A stretch of DNA of 50,065 bases from assembly GCF_963580165.1 (NCBI RefSeq), contig NZ_CAUZLM010000010.1:1-50065 (forward strand), read 5' to 3'. Below are positions 23,557 through 31,583 of this stretch, piece by piece. The position numbers and the translations under genes were made by a program. The notes beneath the pieces were generated by a model. The model was not told the origin of the DNA and searched no databases. It saw only the letters and a program-made list of their open reading frames with translations. Numbering within the stretch: position 1 is the stretch's first letter; every line of letters begins with the position of its first letter. This DNA comes from Fructobacillus evanidus. Lineage in GTDB: Bacteria; Bacillota; Bacilli; Lactobacillales; Lactobacillaceae.

Positions 23557-25239
23557 ATGACGGACAACAAACAGGACGTAACCCCCAGGCATCGATTAAT
23601 GTTTACGGCTGGTGCAACGACATTAGCGGCGACGGGTGCAGTTTTTGGAGCCGCTGTGTTGAACCAAAATCAGACAGCTAGTGCTGATCAAGTTCAGGGA
23701 CAAACTCAGGTTCAGGCGGGTCAGCAAAGTCAGTGGCAAGCAAATTCGCTTGACCAAGTAAAGGCCGCCGTTGCAAAGCAGGGCCAAGAAAACAATATTC
23801 ATGGTTATGCCGCACAGTGGGGTGATACGTTAGAGGTCATTGCACAGGCCTATGGTCTTAGTACCGACCAAGCAGCACAACAGTTAGGTTTGGATGACCA
23901 AGGATTGCTGATTTCGGGTTATCGTCTCGGTGACCAAGCACAAGTTATTCAAAAGTTGAAAAGTACTGGTGCCTTGGTGTCTTCTGGGGTTGTTCAGACT
24001 AGCCAAGGTCAAACTGATCAGTCTAATTTGGTTTTGATGCAAAAGGGCGCACCAACTGTTGATGCGGCTCAGGTAGCTGCCGATTCACAGGTAAACTCGC
24101 AAGCGCAAAGCCAAAGTAATAGTCAAACAGGTAGCCAAACTGCGGCTACCGCTGCGGCCCAGTCTGTTGCTGAAAGCCAATCTTTGTCAGTGACTAGCTC
24201 ACAGTCAGCGGCCGTAAGTGCAAATCAGGCTCAGACTAGTCAGAAGTTTTCCGTTTCAGATTCACAACAGGTAAGTACTAACCAAGCCAATCTGTTAGGC
24301 CAAAGTGCCACGCAAGTAACCGGATCGCAAACGGCTGATTTGAACTCGCAGACGCAGTCTTTGAGTCAAGCCCAGGCAGCTGCTTCGCAGTCGGTTTCTT
24401 CACAAACGGCAGGTTCACAGACTGTTGCTTCGCGGGGTGGAAATTCGCAAGCAGCCACTTCACAGGTAGCGGGTTCACAGACAGCAGCTTCTGAAGCTGC
24501 TAGCTCAGAGTCAGCTGCATCGCAAGTACCGGCCTCACAGACCGTTGCTTCTGAGGCACCGGCTTCCCAAGCTTCAGCTTCTCAGACCGTTGTTTCCGAG
24601 GCACCAGCTTCACAGGCACCGGCTTCTCAGACCGCTGTTTCCGAGGCACCAGCTTCTCAAGCTTCAACTTCTCAGACCGTTGTTTCCGAGGTGCCAGCTT
24701 CACAGGCACCTGCCTCGCAAGCACCGGCTTCAACCAGTGCGGCAGCTCAACCAACGGCCACTACGAATAAGGTTAATACGGAACAAGTCATCAATTGGTT
24801 CTATGACCACCAAGGCAAGTTAACCTATTCAATGACGGGATCACGTGATGGTGCCGATGGCACGGCTGATTGTTCTGGTGCGATGACGGAAGCCTTGTAT
24901 GAGGCGGGCGCATCCAAGCCTGCTTACCTGTACAACACGGACTCTTTGCATGGTTATTTGGAACAAAATGGTTATCAACTGATTTCAACGAATACGCCAT
25001 GGGACGCGCAGCGTGGTGATATCGTGATTTGGGGTCAGCAGGGTGCCTCAGGCGGATCTGCCGGTCACGTTCAAATTATTGTTTCTAATGATCCAAATGC
25101 CCGTGCCATTTCCGTTAATTACGTAACGGGTGGTCAAACGGGTACGGCTGTTCAGGAATGGAATTACGATGCAGCCTATAATTACACGGCGAACGCCAAT
25201 GGCGGTAGCCTTGCTTATTATGTTTACCGACAAGTATAA
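23557..25239 (+). CDS. Secreted LysM and NlpC/P60-like (amidase_5 type) peptidoglycan hydrolase
   Basis: The 560-residue protein has a signal peptide (residues 1-~47: basic RHR, then hydrophobic FTAGATTLAATGAVFGAAVL, cleavage after TASA). A LysM-like domain lies at ~88-130 (WGDTLEVIAQAYGLS). A long Ser/Gln/Ala-rich low-complexity linker (~180-410) contains 15-residue tandem repeats. The C-terminal catalytic domain (~415-560) has Cys439 in ADCSGAMTEAL and His504 in GHVQIIV, as in cysteine-histidine cell-wall peptidases/amidases. The ATG at 23557 follows GTGGAGG by 8 bases; an in-frame ATG at 23515 lacks one. It probably cleaves peptidoglycan during growth or separation. WalR control is plausible but unproven. 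Confidence 0.9.
   Translation: MTDNKQDVTPRHRLMFTAGATTLAATGAVFGAAVLNQNQTASADQVQGQTQVQAGQQSQWQANSLDQVKAAVAKQGQENNIHGYAAQWGDTLEVIAQAYGLSTDQAAQQLGLDDQGLLISGYRLGDQAQVIQKLKSTGALVSSGVVQTSQGQTDQSNLVLMQKGAPTVDAAQVAADSQVNSQAQSQSNSQTGSQTAATAAAQSVAESQSLSVTSSQSAAVSANQAQTSQKFSVSDSQQVSTNQANLLGQSATQVTGSQTADLNSQTQSLSQAQAAASQSVSSQTAGSQTVASRGGNSQAATSQVAGSQTAASEAASSESAASQVPASQTVASEAPASQASASQTVVSEAPASQAPASQTAVSEAPASQASTSQTVVSEVPASQAPASQAPASTSAAAQPTATTNKVNTEQVINWFYDHQGKLTYSMTGSRDGADGTADCSGAMTEALYEAGASKPAYLYNTDSLHGYLEQNGYQLISTNTPWDAQRGDIVIWGQQGASGGSAGHVQIIVSNDPNARAISVNYVTGGQTGTAVQEWNYDAAYNYTANANGGSLAYYVYRQV
24535..24714 (+). repeat. 45-bp tandem repeat, four copies, inside the hydrolase gene
   Basis: Four consecutive 45-base units (24535, 24580, 24625, 24670) encode SQT(V/A)(V/A)SE(A/V)PASQA(S/P)(A/T). 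The units are in frame and differ at few positions, mostly synonymous or Ala/Pro/Ser swaps. Copy number may vary between strains. The repeat lengthens the cell-wall-spanning linker. Confidence 0.92.
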
Positions 25240-25244
25240 GTAAT

Positions 25245-25287
25245 TAAAAAAGCTAATGACACCTTTTCTGGTGTCATTAGCTTTTTT
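25245..25287 (+). terminator. Terminator of the secreted hydrolase gene
   Basis: AAAAAAGCTAATGACACC pairs with GGTGTCATTAGCTTTTTT around TTTTCT. This very strong hairpin lies a few bases after the stop and is usable in both directions. Confidence 0.95.
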
Positions 25288-25313
25288 GGTGTCTGAGTAA
25301 CTGATTTTTAAGT

Positions 25314-25348
25314 CATAAAAAAATCCTTGAGGAATTCCTCAAGGATTA
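25314..25348 (-). terminator. Terminator of tRNA-Lys
   Basis: The perfect palindrome at 25322-25347 (half-site AATCCTTGAGGAA) is followed on the minus strand by T7, 8 bases past the tRNA 3' end. Confidence 0.9.
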
Positions 25349-25354
25349 CTGTAG

Positions 25355-25427
25355 TGGTCAGTCAGGGGCTCGAACCCTGGACCCACGGATTAAGAGTCCG
25401 TTGCTCTACCAACTGAGCTAACTAACC
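25355..25427 (-). tRNA. tRNA-Lys (anticodon CTT)
   Basis: The minus strand folds as a cloverleaf: acceptor GGTTAGT/ACTGACC, D-arm GCTC/GAGC, anticodon stem ACGGA/TCCGT with loop CTCTTAA (anticodon CTT, codon AAG), a GGGTC variable region, and T-arm CAGGG/CCCTG with TTCGAGC. The discriminator is A and the next bases are CTA, so the CCA end is not encoded and must be added after transcription. It is a single tRNA with its own promoter and terminator. Confidence 0.95.
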
Positions 25428-25454
25428 ATGGAGTTGTCTTAAACAACAAAAAAT

Positions 25455-25483
25455 AGTATACCATGGTTATGACAGTTGGGCAA
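25455..25483 (-). promoter_or_regulatory. tRNA-Lys promoter
   Basis: On the minus strand TTGCCC (25483-25478), a 17-base spacer and TATACT (25460-25455) lie 27 bases upstream of the tRNA. Confidence 0.85.
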
Positions 25484-25545
25484 GCTTTTTGGCAAAAATA
25501 AATAGATATTTTCAATATTTTTTTAGTGAGCTTATTGATGCTACA

Positions 25546-25875
25546 TCAGGCGTTAGCCTCAATGACTACGGTGTTACCCTCGGAATCCTTAACTGTCACC
25601 GCAACTTTATTGTTAAAACGTTCTTCTTCTTTTTCGATGACAACAAAATTATTGGCTAGGTGTTTTTTTAACTCCGATAGATGGTCACGGACCAAGAGTT
25701 CAAAATCAGCTTTAGGTTGGCCCTGAATAAAAGTGAGATCTTCATGGTCAACAACTAAGATACGGTCCGTTTGGGCCCCGCTTTGAGGAAGGTCGAAGAC
25801 GTCGCGCCAAAAACGAAAGGCACGGTTGGGGTCTTGTGCGGGAATTTCTTTATAGTTAAGTTTACGAGCTTTCAT
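25546..25875 (-). CDS. Small VOC/glyoxalase-superfamily protein
   Basis: The 109-residue protein (start KARKLNYKEIPAQDPNRAFRF) resembles a single vicinal-oxygen-chelate module: a 'D.nrAf.FWrdVF' first helix, a 'DHEDLTF' strand and a 'V.D.eGN.v.i' end (VKDSEGNTVVIEA). Such proteins include glyoxalase I, dioxygenases and drug-binding proteins. Length and sequence do not fix a function, and metal ligands are not clearly conserved. It lies between the tRNA and the ABC-F gene, divergent from the latter. Confidence 0.7.
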   Translation of the reverse strand: MKARKLNYKEIPAQDPNRAFRFWRDVFDLPQSGAQTDRILVVDHEDLTFIQGQPKADFELLVRDHLSELKKHLANNFVVIEKEEERFNNKVAVTVKDSEGNTVVIEANA

Positions 25876-26012
25876 TTACTTTGATTCTCCAAGAAACAGG
25901 TTCGCGTTATAATAACAAGGAATAGTGATTTGTTATGTTCTTTTATCCAGTATAGCCCAAAGAGGGGGCCTTGGCCATGCTTGTAATGGCAAAGTGTGGT
26001 AAACTAAATCTT

Positions 26013-27569
26013 ATGGCATTATTAGAAGTAAGTGGGCTCTCAATGGCCTACGCAGAAAAAACATTATATGACGATGCTGACTTGGAATTGCAAGCCGGTG
26101 AACACATGGGGATTGTCGGTCAAAACGGGGCTGGTAAGTCAACTTTGATTCGGATTTTGACGGGGCAAGTATTGCCACTGTCGGGTCGAATTGATTGGGC
26201 GAAAAACCTGAAAATTGGCTACTTGGACCAGTATGCAGAAATTCCAGAGGGGATGACCCTGGTTGATTTCTTGCATACGGCCTACAAGGACCTCTATGAT
26301 AAGCAGGATCGCGCAACGGAATTGTACGAAAAGTACGCCGCTACCGCCGATGATAAGCTACTTGAACGAGCAGGACGCTTGCAAGAGGAACTGGACGCTG
26401 CTGGTTTTTACGACGTCGATACCGAAATCGAACGGGTTATTTCCGGTTTGGGCTTGGAAGCCATCGGTCGTGACCGCGAACTGGAACATATGTCCGGTGG
26501 TCAGCGTGCTAAGGTTATTTTGGCCAAGTTGCTCTTGGAAAATGACGATGTCATTATCCTTGATGAGCCCACCAACTATTTGGATGTTTCACATATCGAA
26601 TGGTTGGAAGGCTTTTTGCAGGGCTTTGAAGGCGCAGCCATGATTATTTCGCACGATTTTGATTTCTTGGATAAGGTGACCAACGCGATTGCTGATGTTT
26701 CCTTTGGTAAGATTACCAAGTATCGTGGTTCTTTCCAAAAGGCGATGCGCCAAAAGGAAGAACGCTCTGAGCAGCAGATGCGTCAGTACGAGAAGCAACA
26801 GGTTGAGATTGCTAAGGCTGAAAAGTTTATTGCCAAAAACAAGGCGCGGGCATCAACCTCAAAGCAGGCGAAGTCACGTGAAAAAATGCTGGCCCGGATG
26901 GATAAGGTTGATCCACCTTCAGAAAACCTGAAGGCTAAGTTTAATTTCCCATACGTCAACTCCCAGTCGGCGGCCGCTTTGACCGTGACTGATTTGTCAG
27001 TTGGGTATGACCAGGCAATTTTGGAACCCGTGTCATTCTCGTTGACAACGGAAAAGAAGATTGTCTTCGCTGGTTTCAACGGGGCAGGAAAGTCAACGTT
27101 GATCAAGTCGATTTTGGGTGAAATTCCTTCTCTTGGCGGTCAGGTGGAATTTTCACCGTCAGCCGTAGTTAATTATTTTGACCAGGACTTGGACTGGGAT
27201 AACGACCAGCAGACGCCATTGCAGGCGATGCAGGACCTCTTCCCAACGATTTTGCCAAAGGAATTGCGGCAACGATTGGCAGGAGCCGGCATTAATGCCG
27301 AAAATGCGCAAAAGCCGTTGTTCCAGCTTTCCGGAGGGGAGCAGACGAAGGTTAAGCTGGCCATTATGGAAATGAAGCCTTCGAACTTCTTAATCCTCGA
27401 TGAGCCGACGAATCACTTGGATGAAGAAACGAAACAAGCTTTGTATAAGGCGATTAAGGCATTCCCTGGTAATGCCATTATCGTTTCCCACGAAGTTTCC
27501 TTTACGAAGGATTTAGCTGACCAAACTTTGAATGTGGCCGCTTTGTCCTACAAGGAAAATCCGGAATAA
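26013..27569 (+). CDS. ABC-F family ATPase (translation factor type)
   Basis: The 518-residue soluble protein has two ABC domains and no membrane segments. The first has Walker A GQNGAGKST (~34), signature MSGGQRAK and Walker B VIILDEPTNYLD. A charged linker (~235-315) follows. The second has GFNGAGKST (~350), LSGGEQTKV and FLILDEPTNHLD. ABC-F proteins act on the ribosome E-site; the YkpA/YbiT-like form is a housekeeping one rather than a clear resistance type. The start is uncertain. ATG 26013 fits family N-termini but has no ribosome site, and the extended -10 TGGTAAACT ends 7 bases before it. ATG 25977 (12 residues longer) follows GAGGGGG. Confidence 0.9.
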   Translation: MALLEVSGLSMAYAEKTLYDDADLELQAGEHMGIVGQNGAGKSTLIRILTGQVLPLSGRIDWAKNLKIGYLDQYAEIPEGMTLVDFLHTAYKDLYDKQDRATELYEKYAATADDKLLERAGRLQEELDAAGFYDVDTEIERVISGLGLEAIGRDRELEHMSGGQRAKVILAKLLLENDDVIILDEPTNYLDVSHIEWLEGFLQGFEGAAMIISHDFDFLDKVTNAIADVSFGKITKYRGSFQKAMRQKEERSEQQMRQYEKQQVEIAKAEKFIAKNKARASTSKQAKSREKMLARMDKVDPPSENLKAKFNFPYVNSQSAAALTVTDLSVGYDQAILEPVSFSLTTEKKIVFAGFNGAGKSTLIKSILGEIPSLGGQVEFSPSAVVNYFDQDLDWDNDQQTPLQAMQDLFPTILPKELRQRLAGAGINAENAQKPLFQLSGGEQTKVKLAIMEMKPSNFLILDEPTNHLDEETKQALYKAIKAFPGNAIIVSHEVSFTKDLADQTLNVAALSYKENPE

Positions 27570-27599
27570 AGCAGATAAAAGTGAATAATAAACACCAAA

Positions 27600-27634
27600 A
27601 GGATGATTTTGTTAACAAAATCATTCTTTTTTTG
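27600..27634 (+). terminator. ABC-F gene terminator
   Basis: GATGATTTTGTTAACAAAATCATT is nearly a perfect palindrome centred at GTTAAC and is followed by a T run. Confidence 0.85.
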
Positions 27635-27730
27635 ATGTTAGGAAAAATAACAAATACAGGCAAAATGAGCATTTTAAGCGGTAAAATAAGCCTCGAAGCA
27701 ACAAAATAATCGTTTTTATTAAAAAATTAT

Positions 27731-27759
27731 TTGAAAACGGTGTGTTTGTCTGATAAGAT
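27731..27759 (+). promoter_or_regulatory. oppA promoter
   Basis: TTGAAA (27731-27736), 17 bases, TAAGAT (27754-27759) with a TG extension. TGAAAACGGTGTGT across the -35 matches the CcpA cre consensus at about 11 of 14 positions, so catabolite control is possible but weakly supported. Confidence 0.8.
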
Positions 27760-27795
27760 TAAACAAACATTAAGTTGTACCGAGGAGGAAGCATC

Positions 27796-29436
27796 ATGAA
27801 ACGATGGCAGAAATGGACTGTTGCGGCAGTCGTTGTTTTGGCCGCAGTTGGGGGATCTCGAGCTGCAGGCTGGTGGGGCACAAGCCCTGCAGACGATAAA
27901 TCAACTTTGAACTACGGATTAGCAGCTGAAATTCAAACGTTGGATATTTCAAAGAGTACTGATGTAAACTCAAATACGATTTTGGGAAACACGGAATCAA
28001 ACTTGTTGCGTGTGAACGCAAAGGGTAACCCAGTTCCTGATTTGGCTAAGTCATACAGCGTCTCATCAGACGGTTTGACTTATACCGTTCAGTTGCGTTC
28101 AGGTTTGAAGTGGTCTGACGGCTCTTCGTTGACTGCCAAGGACTTTGTTTATACTTGGCAGCGAATTGCTGATCCAAAGACTGCCTCACAATATTCATAC
28201 CTGACATCAGGTGTGAAGAATGCTGATGACATCGTGGCTGGTAAGAAGCCAGTTTCTGATTTGGGTGTTAAGGCCGATGGCAATACTTTGACTTTCACTT
28301 TGGAAAAGCCAATGGCACAATTCAAGTACCTGTTGAGTTTTGCTCAGTTTGCACCGCAGAAGGAATCCTTTGTTAAGGAACAAGGTTCAAAGTATGGAAC
28401 TTCTTCTAAGACTCAGATTTACTCAGGTCCTTACAAGTTAGAGGACTGGAACGGAACGAACAACAAGTTCAAGATGGTTAAGAACCCAGATTACTGGGAT
28501 GCTAAGAACGTTAAGACTAAGACAGTTAACTGGCAAGTTATTAAGAACCCTGAAACAGCTATTAAGATGTACAAGCAGGGTAAGCTTGATCGTGCTGCTA
28601 TTACTAATTCTGCAGAAATGTATGCAGCTAACAAGAACAATAAGGATGTTAAGTCTTCTGCTTTGGCTGCATCAACTTATCTTGTTTATAACGAAGCTAA
28701 GAACCCATTCTTGGCAAACGAAAAGATTCGCGAAGCCTTGAACTTGGCAACTAACCGTAAGGATTTGGCATCTCAAGCAACTGGTGGTGCACGTGATGCC
28801 GCTAAGAGTTTGGTTTCAAATAATTTGGTTAAGGCTGCTAACGGTGAAGATTTGTCAACTTACGTTGCTCCTGGTTACACTTACGATAAGGAAAAGGCAA
28901 AGCAACTCTTTGCTGAAGGAATCAAGGAAGTTAACAAGGGTAAGATGAGTGTTACCCTTGAAACGGATGCTGATAGCCCAATTGCTAAGAGCACCGTTGA
29001 TTACTTGAAGCAAGCTTACGAATCAACGTTTGGTGACCAAATCTCAATCACTGAGAAGATTGTGCCATTCAAGCAACGTTTGCAAGATGCTAACAACGGA
29101 AACTTTGATATTATGGCAACAAATTGGACTGGTGATTACCAAGACGGTTCAACCTTCTACGATATGTTTAAGGCACCAGACACTGGTATGAACTTCGGTC
29201 AATTTAAGAACCAAGCATATACTGACGCTGTAGCCAAGGCCGAAGGCCAAGACGCTAACAACCCATCTGCTCGTGACGCTGACTGGAAGGCAGCAGAAGC
29301 AGCATTGATGAGTGATGCAAACATTAACCCATTGTACTCATGGAAGGGTGATGCTTTGCAACGTTCAAACGTCAAGGGTGTTGTGACAAATCCTGCCGGA
29401 TTGGCATTGGATTTGACATACGCACATCGCAAGTAA
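27796..29436 (+). CDS. oppA: Oligopeptide-binding protein OppA, lacking a lipobox cysteine
   Basis: OppA captures peptides outside the cell and hands them to OppBCDF. The 546-residue protein is an SBP family 5 member: YTVQLRSGLKWSDGSSLTAKDFVYTWQRI near 95-120 and GPYKLEDWNGTNNKFKMVKNPDYWD near 215 are characteristic. The N-terminus is KRWQKWTVAAVVVLAAVGGSRAAG. It has a basic start and hydrophobic core but Ser where a lipoprotein would have Cys, and there is no cysteine to lipidate. It may be released by signal peptidase I (SRA-A) or stay as a membrane anchor. The ATG follows GAGGAGGAA. Codon use is strongly biased, suggesting high expression. Confidence 0.93.
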   Translation: MKRWQKWTVAAVVVLAAVGGSRAAGWWGTSPADDKSTLNYGLAAEIQTLDISKSTDVNSNTILGNTESNLLRVNAKGNPVPDLAKSYSVSSDGLTYTVQLRSGLKWSDGSSLTAKDFVYTWQRIADPKTASQYSYLTSGVKNADDIVAGKKPVSDLGVKADGNTLTFTLEKPMAQFKYLLSFAQFAPQKESFVKEQGSKYGTSSKTQIYSGPYKLEDWNGTNNKFKMVKNPDYWDAKNVKTKTVNWQVIKNPETAIKMYKQGKLDRAAITNSAEMYAANKNNKDVKSSALAASTYLVYNEAKNPFLANEKIREALNLATNRKDLASQATGGARDAAKSLVSNNLVKAANGEDLSTYVAPGYTYDKEKAKQLFAEGIKEVNKGKMSVTLETDADSPIAKSTVDYLKQAYESTFGDQISITEKIVPFKQRLQDANNGNFDIMATNWTGDYQDGSTFYDMFKAPDTGMNFGQFKNQAYTDAVAKAEGQDANNPSARDADWKAAEAALMSDANINPLYSWKGDALQRSNVKGVVTNPAGLALDLTYAHRK

Positions 29437-29469
29437 TGCTATTTAAAATTCATTCAAGTTGAATACACT

Positions 29470-29529
29470 AGGCAGGTCATTGAGAGAGACGTCCCGTATC
29501 ATAATGGACACCCTTTATGTGACCTGCCT
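29470..29529 (+). terminator. Attenuator-like hairpin between oppA and oppB
   Basis: AGGCAGGTCA (29470-29479) pairs with TGACCTGCCT (29520-29529) around a 40-base loop, with TTTG after it. It lies 33 bases past oppA. A second small hairpin, GTCTTT-CTAA-AAAGAC, follows near 29545-29562. The likely effect is to leave more oppA than oppBCDF mRNA or to protect the oppA 3' end. Confidence 0.6.
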
Positions 29530-29575
29530 TTGATGTGAAGCGTGTCTTTCTAAAAAAAGACGGTATTAAATTAGT

Positions 29576-29605
29576 TTAAATCGGCAACGATAACTTCGCT
29601 ATAGC
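29576..29605 (+). promoter_or_regulatory. Possible oppB promoter
   Basis: TTAAAT (29576-29581), 18 bases, TATAGC (29600-29605) lie just before oppB. The boxes are imperfect, but this would let oppBCDF be made independently of oppA. Confidence 0.4.
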
Positions 29606-29623
29606 GCTAGGAGAGTCATTAAA

Positions 29624-30541
29624 ATGGCCAAATACATTTTAAAACGAGTGTTAATCCTGCTAGTCACATTGTGGATTGTGGTTACTGCCACATTCTTCTT
29701 AATGCAGATTTTGCCAGGAACACCGTATAATAATCCGCACTTGTCGGCTTCGGCAATTGCCCAATTGAACGAAACGTATGGTTTGGATAAGCCTATCGTT
29801 GTTCAGTACTTTGATTACCTTGTGAATCTGTTGCATGGTGATCTTGGAACGTCTTATCAGTATCAAAATCAGTCGGTTACAATGTTGATTGGACAACGAT
29901 TGCCAGTTTCTGCGCAACTTGGTTTGCAAGCCTTGGTTGTTGGAATCTTGCTTGGCCTTTGGTTTGGGGCAGTTTCTGCTAAGAACCAAAACAAGAAGAT
30001 GGATGGTTTCTTGGGAATTATTTCCACTTTGGGAATCTCGATTCCTTCCTTTATCTTAGCCATTGTCTTGCTTTACGTCTTTGGTTATAACCTAGGTTGG
30101 TTGCCAGTTTCTGGTTGGGGTGATAGCTTCTCCGAAACAATTTTGCCAACTTTGGCTTTGGCCGTTGGCCCCGCGGCAACGACCACGCGATTTGTTCGTT
30201 CCGAAATGATTGATGTTTTGCATTCGGATTATATCCAATTGGCTCGAGCCAAAGGATTGACTGGGACACAATTAATTCGTAAGCATGCTTATCGAAACTC
30301 GATGATTCCGATTTTGACGCTGATTGGTCCAATGGTTGCTAACCTGTTGACTGGATCAACTTTGGTTGAAAACATCTTTTCAATTCCTGGAATTGGGCAA
30401 CAGTTTGTTTCCTCAATTCCGACAAAGGATTATCCGGTTATTATGGGTACCACTATTGTTTATGCAGCGATGTTGATGATCTGCATCTTGATTACCGATA
30501 TTTTGACGGCAATCGTTGATCCACGAGTTCGGTTGAAGTAG
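29624..30541 (+). CDS. oppB: Oligopeptide ABC transporter permease OppB
   Basis: OppB is one of the two membrane channel subunits. The 305-residue protein has a first helix at ~9-30, about five more helices, and the coupling motif DYIQLARAKGLTGTQLIRKHAYRNS (EAA loop) near 205-225. The family N-terminus ILPGTPYNNPHLSASAIAQL and 'ENIFSIPGIGQQFV' are present. The ribosome site is TAGGAGAG. It starts the tightly packed oppB-oppC-oppD-oppF set. Confidence 0.96.
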   Translation: MAKYILKRVLILLVTLWIVVTATFFLMQILPGTPYNNPHLSASAIAQLNETYGLDKPIVVQYFDYLVNLLHGDLGTSYQYQNQSVTMLIGQRLPVSAQLGLQALVVGILLGLWFGAVSAKNQNKKMDGFLGIISTLGISIPSFILAIVLLYVFGYNLGWLPVSGWGDSFSETILPTLALAVGPAATTTRFVRSEMIDVLHSDYIQLARAKGLTGTQLIRKHAYRNSMIPILTLIGPMVANLLTGSTLVENIFSIPGIGQQFVSSIPTKDYPVIMGTTIVYAAMLMICILITDILTAIVDPRVRLK

Positions 30542-30550
30542 GGGGAGAAC

Positions 30551-31573
30551 ATGGAAGAAGTACAAAATGAATTTTCCCTCGTTGGGATTGAAGATAAGTC
30601 GGCCAGCGAAAACATCGTGAAGCCCGCCTTGTCGACTTGGCAGAGTGTTTGGCACCGTCTGCGTAAGAACAAATTAGCAGTTGTTAGTTTGGTCTTCTTG
30701 GTTTTGGTCATGCTTTATGCTTTGATTTCGACACCAATTGTCAGTCAAAATTCGGCTAACCAATTTGACACAAATACGTCTAAATACAAGAATTTACCAC
30801 CAAAGTCTGGTTTGCCAATTCCGGGTTGGGATGGGAAAATGACGTCTCCGGGCGCTACTGAATCAGTTGATATTTATGAAAAGAATGGTGTTGATCAAAA
30901 CTACCTTTTGGGAACTGATAACCTTGGCCGCTCTGTTGCCAAGCGTGTGACGGTTGGTTTGAGAATTTCGCTCTTTATTGCCATCGTCGCGACAGCAATC
31001 GATTTGCTGATTGGTGTTAGTTATGGTTTGGTCTCCGGTTGGGTTGGCGGTTGGGTTGATACCATCATGCAACGGATTATTGAAGTAATTTCAGCCATTC
31101 CAAACTTGGTTGTCGTGACCCTCTTGGCCATGCTCTTTGGTTCAAGTATTTGGTCCATTATTTTGGCCATTGCCTTGACGAGTTGGACTGGAATGGCCCG
31201 TCAGGTTCGTAACTTAACTCTGACCTATAAGGAACGTGATTTCGTTTTGGCTGCTAAGACTTTGGGCGAATCTGGACCAAAGATTGCTTTGAAGCATCTG
31301 GTGCCAAACATGTCTGGAACAATTATCGTGCAAATCATGATGACGATTCCTGCCGCTATCATGTTCGAAGCGGTTTTGTCAGCCATCAACTTGGGTGTGA
31401 AGGCACCAACGGCTTCACTGGGAACGTTGATTACTGACGGACAGAACATGTTGCAATACTACCCATATCAGATTTTGATTCCATCAGTTGTCTTGGTCTT
31501 GGTATCCTTGGCCTTCATCCTCTTGGGTGATGGCTTGCGTGATGCCTTTGATCCAAAGATGGCGGATGAATAA
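30551..31573 (+). CDS. oppC: Oligopeptide ABC transporter permease OppC
   Basis: OppC is the second channel subunit. The 340-residue protein has a cytoplasmic N-tail, a helix at ~48-65, an external loop containing NYLLGTDNLGRSVAKRV (typical OppC/DppC), then the main helix bundle. The EAA motif is KERDFVLAAKTLGESGPKIALKH near 225-250. It starts 9 bases after the oppB stop with GGGGGAGAAC as ribosome site. Confidence 0.96.
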   Translation: MEEVQNEFSLVGIEDKSASENIVKPALSTWQSVWHRLRKNKLAVVSLVFLVLVMLYALISTPIVSQNSANQFDTNTSKYKNLPPKSGLPIPGWDGKMTSPGATESVDIYEKNGVDQNYLLGTDNLGRSVAKRVTVGLRISLFIAIVATAIDLLIGVSYGLVSGWVGGWVDTIMQRIIEVISAIPNLVVVTLLAMLFGSSIWSIILAIALTSWTGMARQVRNLTLTYKERDFVLAAKTLGESGPKIALKHLVPNMSGTIIVQIMMTIPAAIMFEAVLSAINLGVKAPTASLGTLITDGQNMLQYYPYQILIPSVVLVLVSLAFILLGDGLRDAFDPKMADE

Positions 31574-31583
31574 GGAGGCCTTC

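Noticed and set aside
24480..24730. Repeated units suggesting a CRISPR array
   Set aside because: The 45-bp units are contiguous and in frame with a secreted protein, with no spacers or dyad symmetry.
27731..27746. CcpA cre site over the oppA -35
   Set aside because: Three mismatches, including conserved palindrome positions, make it too weak to list as a separate site.
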